This document shows positions 31,801 through 42,120 of a stretch of DNA of 64,000 bases, in pieces. Made by a program: the position numbers and the translations under genes. Positions within the stretch are counted from its first letter, which is position 1. Each line of letters opens with the position of its first letter. The stretch comes from Craspedostauros australis (taxonomy: Eukaryota; Bacillariophyta; Bacillariophyceae; Mastogloiales; Achnanthaceae), in the NCBI GenBank assembly GCA_026770025.1, contig JAMXDE010000010.1, forward strand, positions 620,001 through 684,000, given 5' to 3'. Below the pieces are notes generated by a model that had not been told where the DNA came from, ran no database searches, and saw only the letters and a program-made list of their open reading frames with translations.

Positions 31801-34800
31801 TTACTCGCCCACTGTTGACGTGCCTGCGCCTTCGCCGGGGGCAGGGTGAGCTTGCCGCCTGAACTGCAGCCACTTGAGCAGGGCGCCAGAGGCGGCCGGC
31901 TCTTGTAGCTTTAGTGCAGCCTGCTCCACCCATACCGCGACTTGCGCTGCTGGCGTCCCCACAGCGGGGGCACTGAGCAGTATTCGCCTGTGATCGGCTG
32001 GATCCGTCTCGAGGCGAAGCTGAAGTGATTGTGCCCTGTCGCGCAGAGCTTGGACCATTTCAGCTTCGGCCGAGTCTTGATTCTCAAAAAGTGCCTCGTT
32101 TCTCGCCGCCCAATGCTCCCATGCTATCTGCCAGATGCGCCGCACGAGCTGCCGGGACCACTTCGCCGCGGACCTGCGGGAGCGCTGCTGCTCCAAGTAC
32201 TCTTGCTGCATCTGCTCCCAGTGCTGGACCAGCAGCCCTTTCCGCAATGCTTGAGGCCCCACTGCTTGTTGCTGCTGAACAGCTTCGTGGAGCTGGCTGC
32301 CTGGGCTGGTGATCTGGAGGAACGCCGAGCCTTCAAGCTGACTCCGGAGGACGGTCATCATGCTGGCTATCATCGCTGGCCGTGTTGGGTACTTCTGCAG
32401 CCATCTTCGAATCTCCGTTAGATGCTTCTTCGAAATCCGCCGACGGTCATGTCCAGGACATTCCCAGAAGTGCCGGACATCCTCACTTGCACCACAGCTG
32501 GGGCATTTGTCGGAGATCCGCATCCCCCATCGTTTCATTCGCTTGCCAAATGGAGCTTCCCCTGTGACCAGCTTGACCGTCAACGTGCGCTTGGAAATTT
32601 CGAGAACGGCGAGAGCGCTGCCGACGGTATGCCAGGCAACAGGTAGGCTGTGATGGAGCACCTGGCGCGAGATCAGTACGTCAATCGCCTCCCGGCGTGC
32701 TTGGGCACCCGCCACCGCAGAATAGACCACTCTTGTCAGCTTAGCCGACGCATTGAACGTCACTCGCTCGCCATGCACTTGCCCACTGTACGCCGCCACC
32801 TCCTGCATGGAAAATCTTGCGGATCCTGCTACTTTGTCGGCAATCACGTTCATTCGCGCCCACTTATCGAGCAAACCCCATCCCATCTGATCATCCTGGT
32901 GGCCTTTGACGTGCCGCCCTCGAATTGAGATTGGTACTTCCGTGCTGAGGCTTCTGACCGCTCGTAGCAAATCTGCGTCGGTGGACGAGGGAGACAGCCG
33001 CCACTCTGGGTCCAGCGCCTTGAGGGCGCCGATGTTGTCGCACCCCACCTCCACGCTGCCGTCGTCAATCCCGTACACTTCACAGATCACCGCAAGCATC
33101 GTCAGAACCCCGTAGATCCCAGCGAGCTCCGCTCGGTGCGACTGCATAGTACCGTCGGTGGCTGGCGCAAGGTTAGCGACCAATATCTGCGCGGAACTGC
33201 CGCCGTAATTGGCGAGTATCACCGCCCCAGACGCGCCCTCTCCTTGCGCAACTGACCCATCGCTGCAGGCCACCGCCGACCCCTGTCGCACTGACTGGGC
33301 CACTGTTTCCCAGGTTCCCGATTTTTGGTATTGCTGCACTGCCCATGCTTTCGAGTGTGGTAGGGCTAGTATGGCTGCTTCCACTGTACTGGCGCTTTCT
33401 GGCTGTGAAATATTGCCCTCTCCCGTTCCTGTGACAACAATCCTGCCCCGCTCGCGATACCCGTCCACCACCTTCGATGGCCGTCTCATGCTGGCGTTGG
33501 CCAACTCATACAGCTTTCGTCTGCCGCGCCTCGGCACTCTGATGTAGCATTGACTTGGTTGCTGCTGATCATGAAGTCTGTCACTTTCAGAATCCCAGAA
33601 GACTAGCGGTTGCTGCGATGTGAACCCCTTCCACTGCCCGAGAGGTTGCGCCAGACGCACTGCATCTGTTCTGGAGGCTTGGAATATTTGTCGAATGGCT
33701 TGGCTCCACAGCCGCCAACACTTTGGCTCGAGCTCCCCCACTGGCGGCCAGCGGAGGCATGTGGACCGCAGAGGGATCCCCCCTGGACTCAGTGCGGACG
33801 GGAGGAGTTGTGCCCCGTCGGCGGAGACGATATCCGATAGCCAGAACACTTTCTGGGCTATTCTGCACAGGTTGATGACTCGCTGCTGCTGCGGATCAAA
33901 CGCGAAGGCTTGGACGCGCTCCATGATCGGCGCGTCGTGTTGTCGAGGGGCATGCAGTATCCCATTCTCCCACTGCACTGTGATGCCCACCTCGCGTGCC
34001 TCTATCCATACCGATTTCATCCACGAATCGTCAGCCAGATGACTCCACTTCGCCGGGTCGCGGCAGAATACGTCTGGGGTGCCCACTTGCAGCGTCAGAA
34101 GTTCGACCTGCGTGCGCATCAGTTTCCCTGTCAGCGTTGGCTGTTGCCAGTGTCGTGCCAGCTGCTCGAGATGCCTCGTGACTTGCACATAGTAAAGGTG
34201 GTGCACTCCAAGTCCCATACCTTCGTGCGGCCCAAACACCAATTTCCTGGATACATTGCGCTGGACCCCAGCTGCTGGCAGTGCTGCCGCTAGAACGGGA
34301 CGCATGATTCTCTCGGCCGCTGCCTTTGTGAACGTCGAGCTGGACAATGGATATTCCAGAGCTTTCCATATTGTGGACTTCATTGCTATCCATGCATGGG
34401 TCCTCAGCATTCGTCCTCGTCGCATTTTGTCTGCCCATTTCTCGGCTTTAGCCGTGTAGTACAGCTCATTGTCTTTCTGGTTCCCATCGTGGCGTACCAT
34501 CACTCCCAAAGCTTTCCGTGCTTGGTCCACCCGAAGCCTGAGAAGTGTGGACCGCTCCTGGCTATCTGGCTGACGTATACTGATGTCCCCTGGTTGCTCC
34601 TCGATAGTCTTGTATCTCCACCGAGTGCCTTCCCACTTGAACGACATCAAGTACCAATAGCTTTTCCGCGGTTCCAATGCCCCGCCGGTTGCCCGTAGCA
34701 TGCCCTCCCACGCGTCGACCACCTGCTGAATTTCTGCAACACATCCTTCCTGGTCGCTTGGTTCTGCCCTGACGGAGTGAATGAGGTCCGTGTCGTCCAC

Positions 34801-37506
34801 AAACGAGAAGCACACCAGCTTGGTTGTCACTTGCTGCGTTGGACTAACCGACGTGAATCCGTACCCTTTCTCGGACATTGCTGCCATGATTGGCGAGCTC
34901 ATCGCCACCCACCCAGCCGGCGATATGCCGAGACCTTGGAGCAGGCCTTGTAGCTTGGAGCCGCGATGGGGGTATGTGCGCGTGGATTTTCCGAAACCCG
35001 TCAGCACGTGGTGCTTCATCGCTTGGATAGCAGTCGTCACGCTTCGCCCCACCGTTGTGGGCACCCCAATTCTTTTCATGCTGAGCTCCAGCGGCACGTG
35101 TGCCATCCGGTCGTAACAGCTCTTGGCGTCGTTCGAGCATATACAGCTTGTGGCCGCTGTGATTCTGATGATATCGTCTGTCATTCTGTTGTTGAGACTG
35201 ACTTCTGCTGCGCTTCGCTGTTTTCTGCTCCCGTATTGCTCATCTGGCAGCATCCGGTGGTCCTCTGCGTGTCTCATCATGATCTTTCCGATCCATTTGA
35301 GATTAGCGTTGAAATCTCCTTCTACGAGGCTGATGGTGCGGAATCTGGAAACTCGGAAGTTTCCTGGCTCCTTCAGAAGCGTCACATCGGTACACACCAG
35401 CCATCTGGACAGATTGTAACCCGTCCGAAGCGATATCTCTCTCATGATCGCGTCCACCTCAGCCAGATCGTTGCATTTTGCATTTGCCTTCCAGAGGCCG
35501 AAATGTAGTCCTGACGGGCCCGACGTGGTCTTTTCGCGTGCCTTGGACCACAGCTGTTGATGACTGGCTGTGGTGATGTTGAGATCTTCCTCTGTCCATG
35601 GTATAACGTTCGTCTTGCTGAGTTCGTCGAGCAGCTGCTGGTCGTAGATACCGAGCTTGCTGCGGTGCCGTCGTCTGGTGGCTGGCAAACTCATCCTTCG
35701 TACATCCCTGGCGAAAGCTGCATGCTGTAGGGGAGTCACATAGGCTTGTCTGTACTTAGCCTCGTTGGCTTTCATACATTGAGCGATGACCGTCTGTTCT
35801 CTGTCGTATACCTCTTCTTCCCCTTCCTCGTTGTTCGCGATAACCAATGTCACTTTGCTGTTTGCATCGTAGTCCCCGATCACTTGCCTGATGGCCTTGA
35901 ACGTCTCCACCACTTCTTCTCTCTTTTGGATGGATATGAGAGCTGCTTCCGCGGTGATGTTTCCTGCTCTGGCCACTTCTTCCGCCCGTGACTGTAGGAA
36001 TGTCGCCCTGTGCTTCTGCGCGTCCTTCTTAGCGAGCTTCCACTTCTTATGCGCCCTTTGCCGCTTCTCGTCCAGGTCCTCCTTGCTGAGGATGGCAGTG
36101 CGGATCGTTATCCCTGCTTGTTTCTTTGCTCGTTCATACCATCGAGAGCTCACCTTTTTTCCTTCCCGCCGTTTCCATGCCAGGTTCCAGAACTGCTTCT
36201 CCATGGCTTTCTGCTTTATGATTGGAGAGAATGGAACCTTGCCTGTGTATATTTTCCGGGCCCCTTTTTCCGCGCTTAACATGATTCGCGTTCTGTCTGC
36301 GTCGATGGCTTCCATTTCTTCCCTCTGATCTTTCGTGAGCTGTTCTGACTTTCCCACCTCGGCTCGCAACTGACCGACTCTCTGAATCACGTCCTTACTC
36401 TTGTATTGCTTCAGGACTTCGGCTTGATACCTTCGGACTGTCACTGGTCGGTTGAGACGGACCCGTCGCCCTTCGAATTTTTGCGTAGGCTTGCTGGCCG
36501 TTCCGAACACTGATTCTTGTGCGATCTCTATCCATGCTGTTCGATGATCCCAGGGTCCGAATTGGCTGTATCCTGACCGCACCACTTGAAGCGACTCTGG
36601 AACCCATATGCCGTCGATGACTCTGTCCGAGTTGGCTCGTATATTGGTTGAAAGGCCTGGAGCTGTGGGGTGGTGACTAAGGATTGCCTCCTTCATTCGT
36701 TGGCGTGTCATCATCTCCGCCATTTGAGATCGTCCCACTGGCATGTTAATATCGCCCCCGACTATCACTGTCTCGCCTGCGTCTCTCCACTGTTGCATGG
36801 ATACTTCCAGGTCTTTGATCAACTGTGCGATGGGTGATGTATTGTTGCCTTGTGACTCCAGCCACGATGCTTGTTGGTTGTAGACTGTCCCGGCGCTTTG
36901 TCCTCCTTTGTTTGGGATATAGATGCTTACAAACCGAATCGTTGTATCTTGCCGCCCTCTCACCGCCATGCTTGCCCATCGTCCCATCTTCTCCGGGTCG
37001 TTGTCTCTGCTTTTGTATCTGCCTGTGACATTCCCCACCATAGTACATGCGGTTCCCCCCCATTGTCTTGGCCCTCCCATCTTCTCTCTCTCATTGTACG
37101 ACAAGGAGTGTCTTTCCATGTGTACATGTTTCTTGGATCTCGTCTTCCATGAGTTCATTCGGCCGATCTTCGACCAGTTGATTCCTATCTCTGATAGGAG
37201 GACAACGTCGATTTGTAGCCTCTTGACCCATTGCCAGAGATCGTCGTTCTTCCAGTGGTTCGAGCCGGTCTGCAGACATCCCACGTTCAGGGCAGCAATG
37301 CGTAATAAGGTGCTGCCCTTGGTGCGCGTAGAATCCCCCCAGTGCCGGTCGAGGAGGTCTGGCCCTTCCTGGCGCCTTTCCTCCGGGATTGCATCCGTTA
37401 GGCTTGCGGGGGTGGTTGACGATGCTTCGCCTGCCCCCAGCCTTGCCTTATTCTTGGCCCTCGCTCCCACCCGTGCTTGAGGCAGGTAGCGGAGCGCCGG
37501 ACGCCT
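31801..37506 (-). CDS. LINE ORF2: endonuclease, reverse transcriptase, RNase H, Cys/His motif
   Basis: The frame opens after a TAG at 37507-37509 and ends in TAA at 31801. Its first possible starts are GTG (37470); no ATG occurs before the endonuclease domain, so it is probably made as an ORF1 fusion or by reinitiation. About 1900 codons. The AP-like endonuclease (first about 300 residues) shows IAALNVGCLQ, LLSEIGI, VIVGGDINM and WDHRTAWI. The RT has DAKSCYDRMAH and the FVDDTDLI catalytic box near residue 890. RNase H near 1400-1530 shows ACSDGSVAQG, HRAELAGIYG, VGCDNIGALKAL and GHQDD. A CPSC...HFWECPGH Cys/His cluster lies near 1660. No internal stop, so it looks capable of activity. Its 5' end overlaps ORF1 by 59 bases in the +1 frame. 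Confidence 0.93.
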   Translation of the reverse strand, partial: RRPALRYLPQARVGARAKNKARLGAGEASSTTPASLTDAIPEERRQEGPDLLDRHWGDSTRTKGSTLLRIAALNVGCLQTGSNHWKNDDLWQWVKRLQIDVVLLSEIGINWSKIGRMNSWKTRSKKHVHMERHSLSYNEREKMGGPRQWGGTACTMVGNVTGRYKSRDNDPEKMGRWASMAVRGRQDTTIRFVSIYIPNKGGQSAGTVYNQQASWLESQGNNTSPIAQLIKDLEVSMQQWRDAGETVIVGGDINMPVGRSQMAEMMTRQRMKEAILSHHPTAPGLSTNIRANSDRVIDGIWVPESLQVVRSGYSQFGPWDHRTAWIEIAQESVFGTASKPTQKFEGRRVRLNRPVTVRRYQAEVLKQYKSKDVIQRVGQLRAEVGKSEQLTKDQREEMEAIDADRTRIMLSAEKGARKIYTGKVPFSPIIKQKAMEKQFWNLAWKRREGKKVSSRWYERAKKQAGITIRTAILSKEDLDEKRQRAHKKWKLAKKDAQKHRATFLQSRAEEVARAGNITAEAALISIQKREEVVETFKAIRQVIGDYDANSKVTLVIANNEEGEEEVYDREQTVIAQCMKANEAKYRQAYVTPLQHAAFARDVRRMSLPATRRRHRSKLGIYDQQLLDELSKTNVIPWTEEDLNITTASHQQLWSKAREKTTSGPSGLHFGLWKANAKCNDLAEVDAIMREISLRTGYNLSRWLVCTDVTLLKEPGNFRVSRFRTISLVEGDFNANLKWIGKIMMRHAEDHRMLPDEQYGSRKQRSAAEVSLNNRMTDDIIRITAATSCICSNDAKSCYDRMAHVPLELSMKRIGVPTTVGRSVTTAIQAMKHHVLTGFGKSTRTYPHRGSKLQGLLQGLGISPAGWVAMSSPIMAAMSEKGYGFTSVSPTQQVTTKLVCFSFVDDTDLIHSVRAEPSDQEGCVAEIQQVVDAWEGMLRATGGALEPRKSYWYLMSFKWEGTRWRYKTIEEQPGDISIRQPDSQERSTLLRLRVDQARKALGVMVRHDGNQKDNELYYTAKAEKWADKMRRGRMLRTHAWIAMKSTIWKALEYPLSSSTFTKAAAERIMRPVLAAALPAAGVQRNVSRKLVFGPHEGMGLGVHHLYYVQVTRHLEQLARHWQQPTLTGKLMRTQVELLTLQVGTPDVFCRDPAKWSHLADDSWMKSVWIEAREVGITVQWENGILHAPRQHDAPIMERVQAFAFDPQQQRVINLCRIAQKVFWLSDIVSADGAQLLPSALSPGGIPLRSTCLRWPPVGELEPKCWRLWSQAIRQIFQASRTDAVRLAQPLGQWKGFTSQQPLVFWDSESDRLHDQQQPSQCYIRVPRRGRRKLYELANASMRRPSKVVDGYRERGRIVVTGTGEGNISQPESASTVEAAILALPHSKAWAVQQYQKSGTWETVAQSVRQGSAVACSDGSVAQGEGASGAVILANYGGSSAQILVANLAPATDGTMQSHRAELAGIYGVLTMLAVICEVYGIDDGSVEVGCDNIGALKALDPEWRLSPSSTDADLLRAVRSLSTEVPISIRGRHVKGHQDDQMGWGLLDKWARMNVIADKVAGSARFSMQEVAAYSGQVHGERVTFNASAKLTRVVYSAVAGAQARREAIDVLISRQVLHHSLPVAWHTVGSALAVLEISKRTLTVKLVTGEAPFGKRMKRWGMRISDKCPSCGASEDVRHFWECPGHDRRRISKKHLTEIRRWLQKYPTRPAMIASMMTVLRSQLEGSAFLQITSPGSQLHEAVQQQQAVGPQALRKGLLVQHWEQMQQEYLEQQRSRRSAAKWSRQLVRRIWQIAWEHWAARNEALFENQDSAEAEMVQALRDRAQSLQLRLETDPADHRRILLSAPAVGTPAAQVAVWVEQAALKLQEPAASGALLKWLQFRRQAHPAPGEGAGTSTVGE

Positions 37507-39892
37507 CTAGCTGGGCGCGCAGAGCCGCGATGATTGTTTCCTGGCTAGCTATAGTGTTCCTTTGTTCTTGCACTCGAACACGGCTTGCCTCCAGTTCTTG
37601 AGCTTCTCTCGCCATTCGCATTGCTTCTTCAAGCTCCGCGTCGATCGCTTCTCTTTCGTCTATTGCTGTTTGTGACTCAGGGATTGTGTACCTAGACGAT
37701 GCCACAGACTTCCCATACTCCGTTCCAAAGGTCTTGAAGCTTTCGTCTTCCAGTCGTGCCTTCTTGCGTTTCGGTGCCTCGTTGTCGCTTTCCATGATGT
37801 TGATGCCCTCGATGATGACGTTTCCAAAACCTTCGTCTAGGAGAAAATCCATCTCTTCTTCTGTCTCAACATCCACGTATTCGCCGTTGTCGTCCTTGAT
37901 CATGTTGCTGCTCATGGCGACAATGTCTTCGGAGAACCACTTGTTGGTGGATTCATTGATCTCCGAGGAGCATCGAATCCCAATGGTGTGGATTAGACCG
38001 ACCGCCTGCGCATATCGCTCTTCGAATGCGACGATATGGATTGCGTCTTCCTTGCCGTCTGACATGTGCGTTGTGCTGACGTCATGGATCATTGGGCACC
38101 CATCGATGGTTTGTTTGGAGAGGAATTCTCGAAGCGTGATGGTTTGGGTCTCCTGATCTTTGACATCCAGTGCGAAGTCGCCTTTGAGCTGCTCGTACTT
38201 GAGCCGGTGGACGTAGCTTTGGTGTTTCCTTGTCATTGCCTGTACCTTCGCGGCTGTCTTCGCCCCCATCACTGATGTTCCGGGTTTTGGAACATACCGG
38301 TAATTGAGTCCACCTCTGTCTCCGTCCTTGGTGTTGAAAATCTTGCCGAGCAGTTTGGAGGCCCTGCGGGCGTCTTTGACGTCTGCATGAAGATGTAGGG
38401 CCATCCACGGAGCATTGTACCAGCTGCCGCCGAGCTGCAGATGCTGCTCCTTCACGTCCTCTGACACCTTCCCCATGTATTTCACCCGGCCACCGACTTT
38501 GAGCTTTGCTCTTTTTCCTTCCAACAGTTGGTTGATGACGGACAAGGCTTGCTTGGCCTTGGTGAAGTTCCCGGAGTACGCCATGAATCCGATCTCTGTG
38601 GTATGCTCTGCATCCTTCAGATCTTGGATATAAGAGTACTCACCCTCGCCGTAGGCTCCTTCAAGCTCCGTGTTCCAGCTGGTGAACATTTGCATGTCCA
38701 TGTTTGAGGACAGGAGCACTTGGAGATACACGTCTTCGCTCTTGGATGTTGGGTTGGCTTTACCGACGAAGTATCTCAGATCCTTCCATGCCGCTGGTAT
38801 ATCATCCGCCGTGACTATGCAGCCTTTGGCCTTGTTCTTCTTGTACCAAGGACTGATGATCAAGCTTTTGTCCATGCTCGAAGCCTCTTCGTACCACAGT
38901 CGGAACCTTTCCTGGAAATCTCGAACCGGTGTTTTCGAACCTTTTGGGATCTTCAATCTCATCTCGAAACGCTCGTAGTAGCGTCGCCTAGGAGTGGACA
39001 TCTGCTGTTTGTCTTTCTTTTGTAGAAGTGTCCATCCTTCGCTGGCTTCTTCGTCATTGCCTGCTTGCCGCTCTTTTTCCGTTGGAGCTCTTGCCGCTTT
39101 GAGATTGCCGGCCGCGTCGCGTGGAGCTGGAGATGTGATTTTCGTTGCTGTTGTGTACGCTGTCAGATTGGCTTGTTTGAGAGGCTTCTTTGTCATGAGT
39201 GCCTCTAGGTCGTAGCTTTCGTCGTCGCTGTCCACTTTCATCTTCTCGTTATCGGAGTCAACTTCTGGTGGCGCGTGCTCTTCCATGTATTGGCAGCCCA
39301 TGTAGTTTGTTGCTGCTGCCCATAGTACAGTCATCTGGTTTGCCGACATTGTCTTGTGGCCTGGCTTGAGCGCGTCTACGAAGCATCGGATTGGGTTGGT
39401 GAGAGACAAATCTGTCACGAGTTGTTTGATGGCAACTCGCGCAGGATCGTCCGAGTTCACTTTTGTTTTCCCCAGCTTGGTTGTGCGCCCATCCATCACC
39501 GTCTGGAAAAAGGCTGTCATCTCGCTGATTGTGGGCATGTACGCCGACACCATTGACGTGTCGCTTTTCTCCCACCTTGCTTTCATGACCAGGGTCTTCT
39601 TTGTCTGGTTGTGCAAGGCTCTGTCCTCTTCCCCATACATCTCTTCTGGCTGGAAGGCTTTGGCTTGTTGGATGATCGTGTCATGAAGCTTCTTCCAGCA
39701 CGCGGTGTTCGGATCTTTCCACTCCGTCGCTATTTCTCCCCGTTTCTCCATCGCCTCTTCTTCGATTGCTCTCGGATTTGGCTTGGGAGGTGGCTTCGGA
39801 GCTGCTGTTTGCACAGCTGGTCCTTGCTCATCCATCATCTCAACGTCGTCGGCTTTGTCATCTGCGATTCGAACATGTTTGGTTGCCTTCAT
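37448..39892 (-). CDS. LINE ORF1 protein (814 aa)
   Basis: ATG 39892 to TAA 37448-37450. An in-frame ATG at 40147 precedes the element's own 5' end (40020), so it cannot be the native start; 39892 (MKATKHVRIADDK) is the first ATG inside the element. ORF1 proteins of LINEs bind element RNA and assemble the ribonucleoprotein. No RRM or CCHC is recognised. The N-terminus is charged with a Pro/Lys stretch (about 35-50), and the middle is globular-looking. The last 100 residues are a Glu/Ala/Arg-rich coiled coil (DEREAIDAELEEAMRMAREA) suited to oligomerisation. The end overlaps ORF2 in another frame. Assignment is by position and the LINE context. Confidence 0.8.
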   Translation of the reverse strand: MKATKHVRIADDKADDVEMMDEQGPAVQTAAPKPPPKPNPRAIEEEAMEKRGEIATEWKDPNTACWKKLHDTIIQQAKAFQPEEMYGEEDRALHNQTKKTLVMKARWEKSDTSMVSAYMPTISEMTAFFQTVMDGRTTKLGKTKVNSDDPARVAIKQLVTDLSLTNPIRCFVDALKPGHKTMSANQMTVLWAAATNYMGCQYMEEHAPPEVDSDNEKMKVDSDDESYDLEALMTKKPLKQANLTAYTTATKITSPAPRDAAGNLKAARAPTEKERQAGNDEEASEGWTLLQKKDKQQMSTPRRRYYERFEMRLKIPKGSKTPVRDFQERFRLWYEEASSMDKSLIISPWYKKNKAKGCIVTADDIPAAWKDLRYFVGKANPTSKSEDVYLQVLLSSNMDMQMFTSWNTELEGAYGEGEYSYIQDLKDAEHTTEIGFMAYSGNFTKAKQALSVINQLLEGKRAKLKVGGRVKYMGKVSEDVKEQHLQLGGSWYNAPWMALHLHADVKDARRASKLLGKIFNTKDGDRGGLNYRYVPKPGTSVMGAKTAAKVQAMTRKHQSYVHRLKYEQLKGDFALDVKDQETQTITLREFLSKQTIDGCPMIHDVSTTHMSDGKEDAIHIVAFEERYAQAVGLIHTIGIRCSSEINESTNKWFSEDIVAMSSNMIKDDNGEYVDVETEEEMDFLLDEGFGNVIIEGINIMESDNEAPKRKKARLEDESFKTFGTEYGKSVASSRYTIPESQTAIDEREAIDAELEEAMRMAREAQELEASRVRVQEQRNTIASQETIIAALRAQLEASGAPLPASSTGGSEGQE

Positions 39893-40020
39893 GGTCAGGT
39901 TGGTATCTTTCGAGTTACGTAGAATTCGCTGTAGTTTGAGTACTGATCTTTGTTGATGTGTTTCGTTTTTGTGTTTTTCTAGTGTTATCGTTTGTTTCGT
40001 TTTTTCGGGTTCTGGTATTG

Positions 40021-40036
40021 TGACTCTGCATGAGTA
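40021..40036. repeat. Target-site duplication copy next to LINE 5' end
   Basis: TGACTCTGCATGAGTA, identical to 31644-31659. Its position shows that the in-frame ATG at 40147 lies outside the element. Confidence 0.95.
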
Positions 40037-40264
40037 GTACTCTACATGAACTCCCTGCTTGAATATTTGTCCGCAATGCTGATCCGAGGTTGAGTGGGAT
40101 GAGTGTGTAGATCTGGAGCATCTTGGGTTGCTTCCAACTGCTGACATACCATACCATGCCGTGCCATGCCCTGCAACACTTGATTCATTGTTCTGTCTGC
40201 ACGGTTATCCACGTGCCAATACGCAACAGTACGGGCACCTTCGCCGACCATTGGCATTTCGGAG

Positions 40265-42120
40265 TTAGACATCCAACAAGAGCTTGGTTGGGTCAGAGAT
40301 CTTGTCTGCGATGCTCTTGAGGAAGGTGACACCCTCTCTGCCATCGATCAATCGATGGTCATAGGTGAGGGCAAGGTACATCATGGGTCTCGCGACGACG
40401 TCGCCCTTGTCGTTCACGACCGGTCGCATCTTGGTTGCGTGCATTCCCAAGATAGCCGACTGTGGCGGGTTGATGATCGGGGTTCCCATCAAGGATCCGA
40501 ATACTCCTCCATTCGAGATGGTGAAGGTTCCACCAGCCATGTCATCAAGACTCAGCTTGCCTTCCTTGGCCTTCGTGGCGTACATTCCGATGTTCCTCTC
40601 GACGTCCGCGAATGACATCGTCTCCGTGTTCCGAAGCACTGGGACGACGAGTCCTGTCGGGCTCGCGACGGCCACCGAAATGTCGATGTACTCACGGTAC
40701 ACAATTTCATTCGTCTTGTCGTCGATGTAGGCGTTCACGGCGGGGACTTCCTGCAACGCGGCTGTGGCGGCTTGGACGAAGGCCGACATGAATCCAAGCT
40801 TGATACCGTACTTGGCGGTGAAGGCATCTTGATGACGCTTGCGCATCTCCATGAGGTTACCCATGTCGCACTCCTGGAATGTGGTCAGCATGGCGGCTGT
40901 GTTCTGCGCATCCTTCAACCGAGCAGCAACGCGTTGGCGCATTCTGGACATCTTGGTGCGGCGCTCTGTCCGTGCTCCCAAAAAGGCGGGACCGTCGACC
41001 GCTGGTGGGGTTCCTGACGATGCAGGTTTCGGTGGCGCGGCCGCTTTGCCGGCATCGGCTGCCACGGGAGTAGGTGGCACAGCGGCTTGGCCTGCAGCTG
41101 CAGCAGCGGCCGGCGCCTCGCTCTCCGCATCCGGCTCCAGAGTTAGGCTGTCCGATTGCTCGGCGACTGGGGTCGGTGCGATTTCTGGAGCATCGGCGTC
41201 CGTGTCCAGTCGGAAAAGTCCAGATCCCACCTCAACGACGTCGTCCACCTCGCCGAGCACCTCCACCAACAGCCCACCTTCTGGTGCGTTGATGTCAACA
41301 GACACCTTGTCAGTTTCCAAGACAACGACCACGTCGTCTGTCTGCACGTATTCTCCCGGTGCCACTGGCAAGTCGACGATGGTGCCTTCCGTGATGCTAT
41401 CTCCAAGTGAAGGGACCTGGGTTGACGAGCGGGCAAAGCGCAGCAAAATAGTGTGGAAGAAAACAAAGAGAAATTGAATGTGAATTCCAATTTGAATTGG
41501 CATGTTGGGCGTAGCACATGGCAACACGGCAGCATGGTAATATCGCAGAGTAGGCCAGAACGAAATGAAAAAGGAGATCAAGCTTGGAGCGTGAGATGCG
41601 GATATGTACTGATATGTGCTGAAGCAAGGCAGTGGAATGTATTTCGTGCTGCTGATGCCGACGTTGTTGATGATGCATCGACGTCGGCAGCTCGACGTCG
41701 CCAAGATCTCCGTGCTGAAGTCATCTGTGCCCCTCACGCAGCAGATACGGGTAAGCGCTTCCCAGTCTCATCCAATGGGTATCGTCACCAACCAAGGTCA
41801 CCGTGATGGCAGTTCCCACGCATCGCATCGCACAGCGCGTACTATTCGCGTAGGTTTTCTTGCAGCATCCCATGTATTAGTCCTATTGACAGCAGCGCAC
41901 GTACATCAATGGTTTTGATTGGCATCGACAGCGGAGCCGAGGGAACGTGGAAGCTCCTGGTCGGCATCTGCGCAGAAGGCGTAACACCGGCAACGAATGT
42001 CGCTTGGTGCACGCTCTGCACGAAGTGGCATGATGAAGCCCGCGCACTTCGGGACAGCATTCCTTTTTGCTTGGCCAATGCCGAGCCTGCGTGCCTGAGT
42101 TTGGAAATCATGGACGTCAT
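40265..42120 (-). CDS. DLST: Dihydrolipoamide succinyltransferase (E2 of 2-oxoglutarate dehydrogenase), two exons
   Basis: The model is complement(join(40265..41416,41905..42120)), 455 residues. The enzyme passes a succinyl group from E1 to CoA in the mitochondrial TCA cycle. Exon 1 encodes an Arg/Ser/Ala-rich presequence ([17 protein letters not shown]) and ends KTID. The intron (GTACGT at 41904, CCCAG at 41421-41417) joins to [11 protein letters not shown], the start of the lipoyl domain with Lys109 in ETDK. An Ala/Pro linker leads straight to the catalytic domain; there is no E3-binding domain, as is normal for this enzyme. The end carries [15 protein letters not shown] with catalytic His426 and Asp430. 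Unspliced, the frame would run into an uncharged hydrophobic leader. It is divergent from the COX20-like gene, and the LINE lies 244 bases past its stop. Confidence 0.93.

Larger units (their letters stand above)
31660..40020 (-). mobile_element. Full-length LINE (non-LTR retrotransposon) with ORF1 and EN-RT-RNase H ORF2
   Basis: An 8.36-kb element on the minus strand: 5' end at 40020, ORF1, overlapping ORF2, a short 3' UTR with two hairpins, and a TTTA-repeat tail ending at 31660. It is flanked by an exact 16-bp target-site duplication (31644-31659 and 40021-40036). The ends are therefore defined by sequence rather than by similarity. ORF2 has an AP-type endonuclease and an RNase H, which fits the I/RTE-to-Jockey-like LINE groups; the clade was not determined. 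Confidence 0.95.

Noticed and set aside
40145-40147. ATG at 40147 as LINE ORF1 start
   Set aside because: It lies beyond the target-site duplication at 40021-40036, outside the element.
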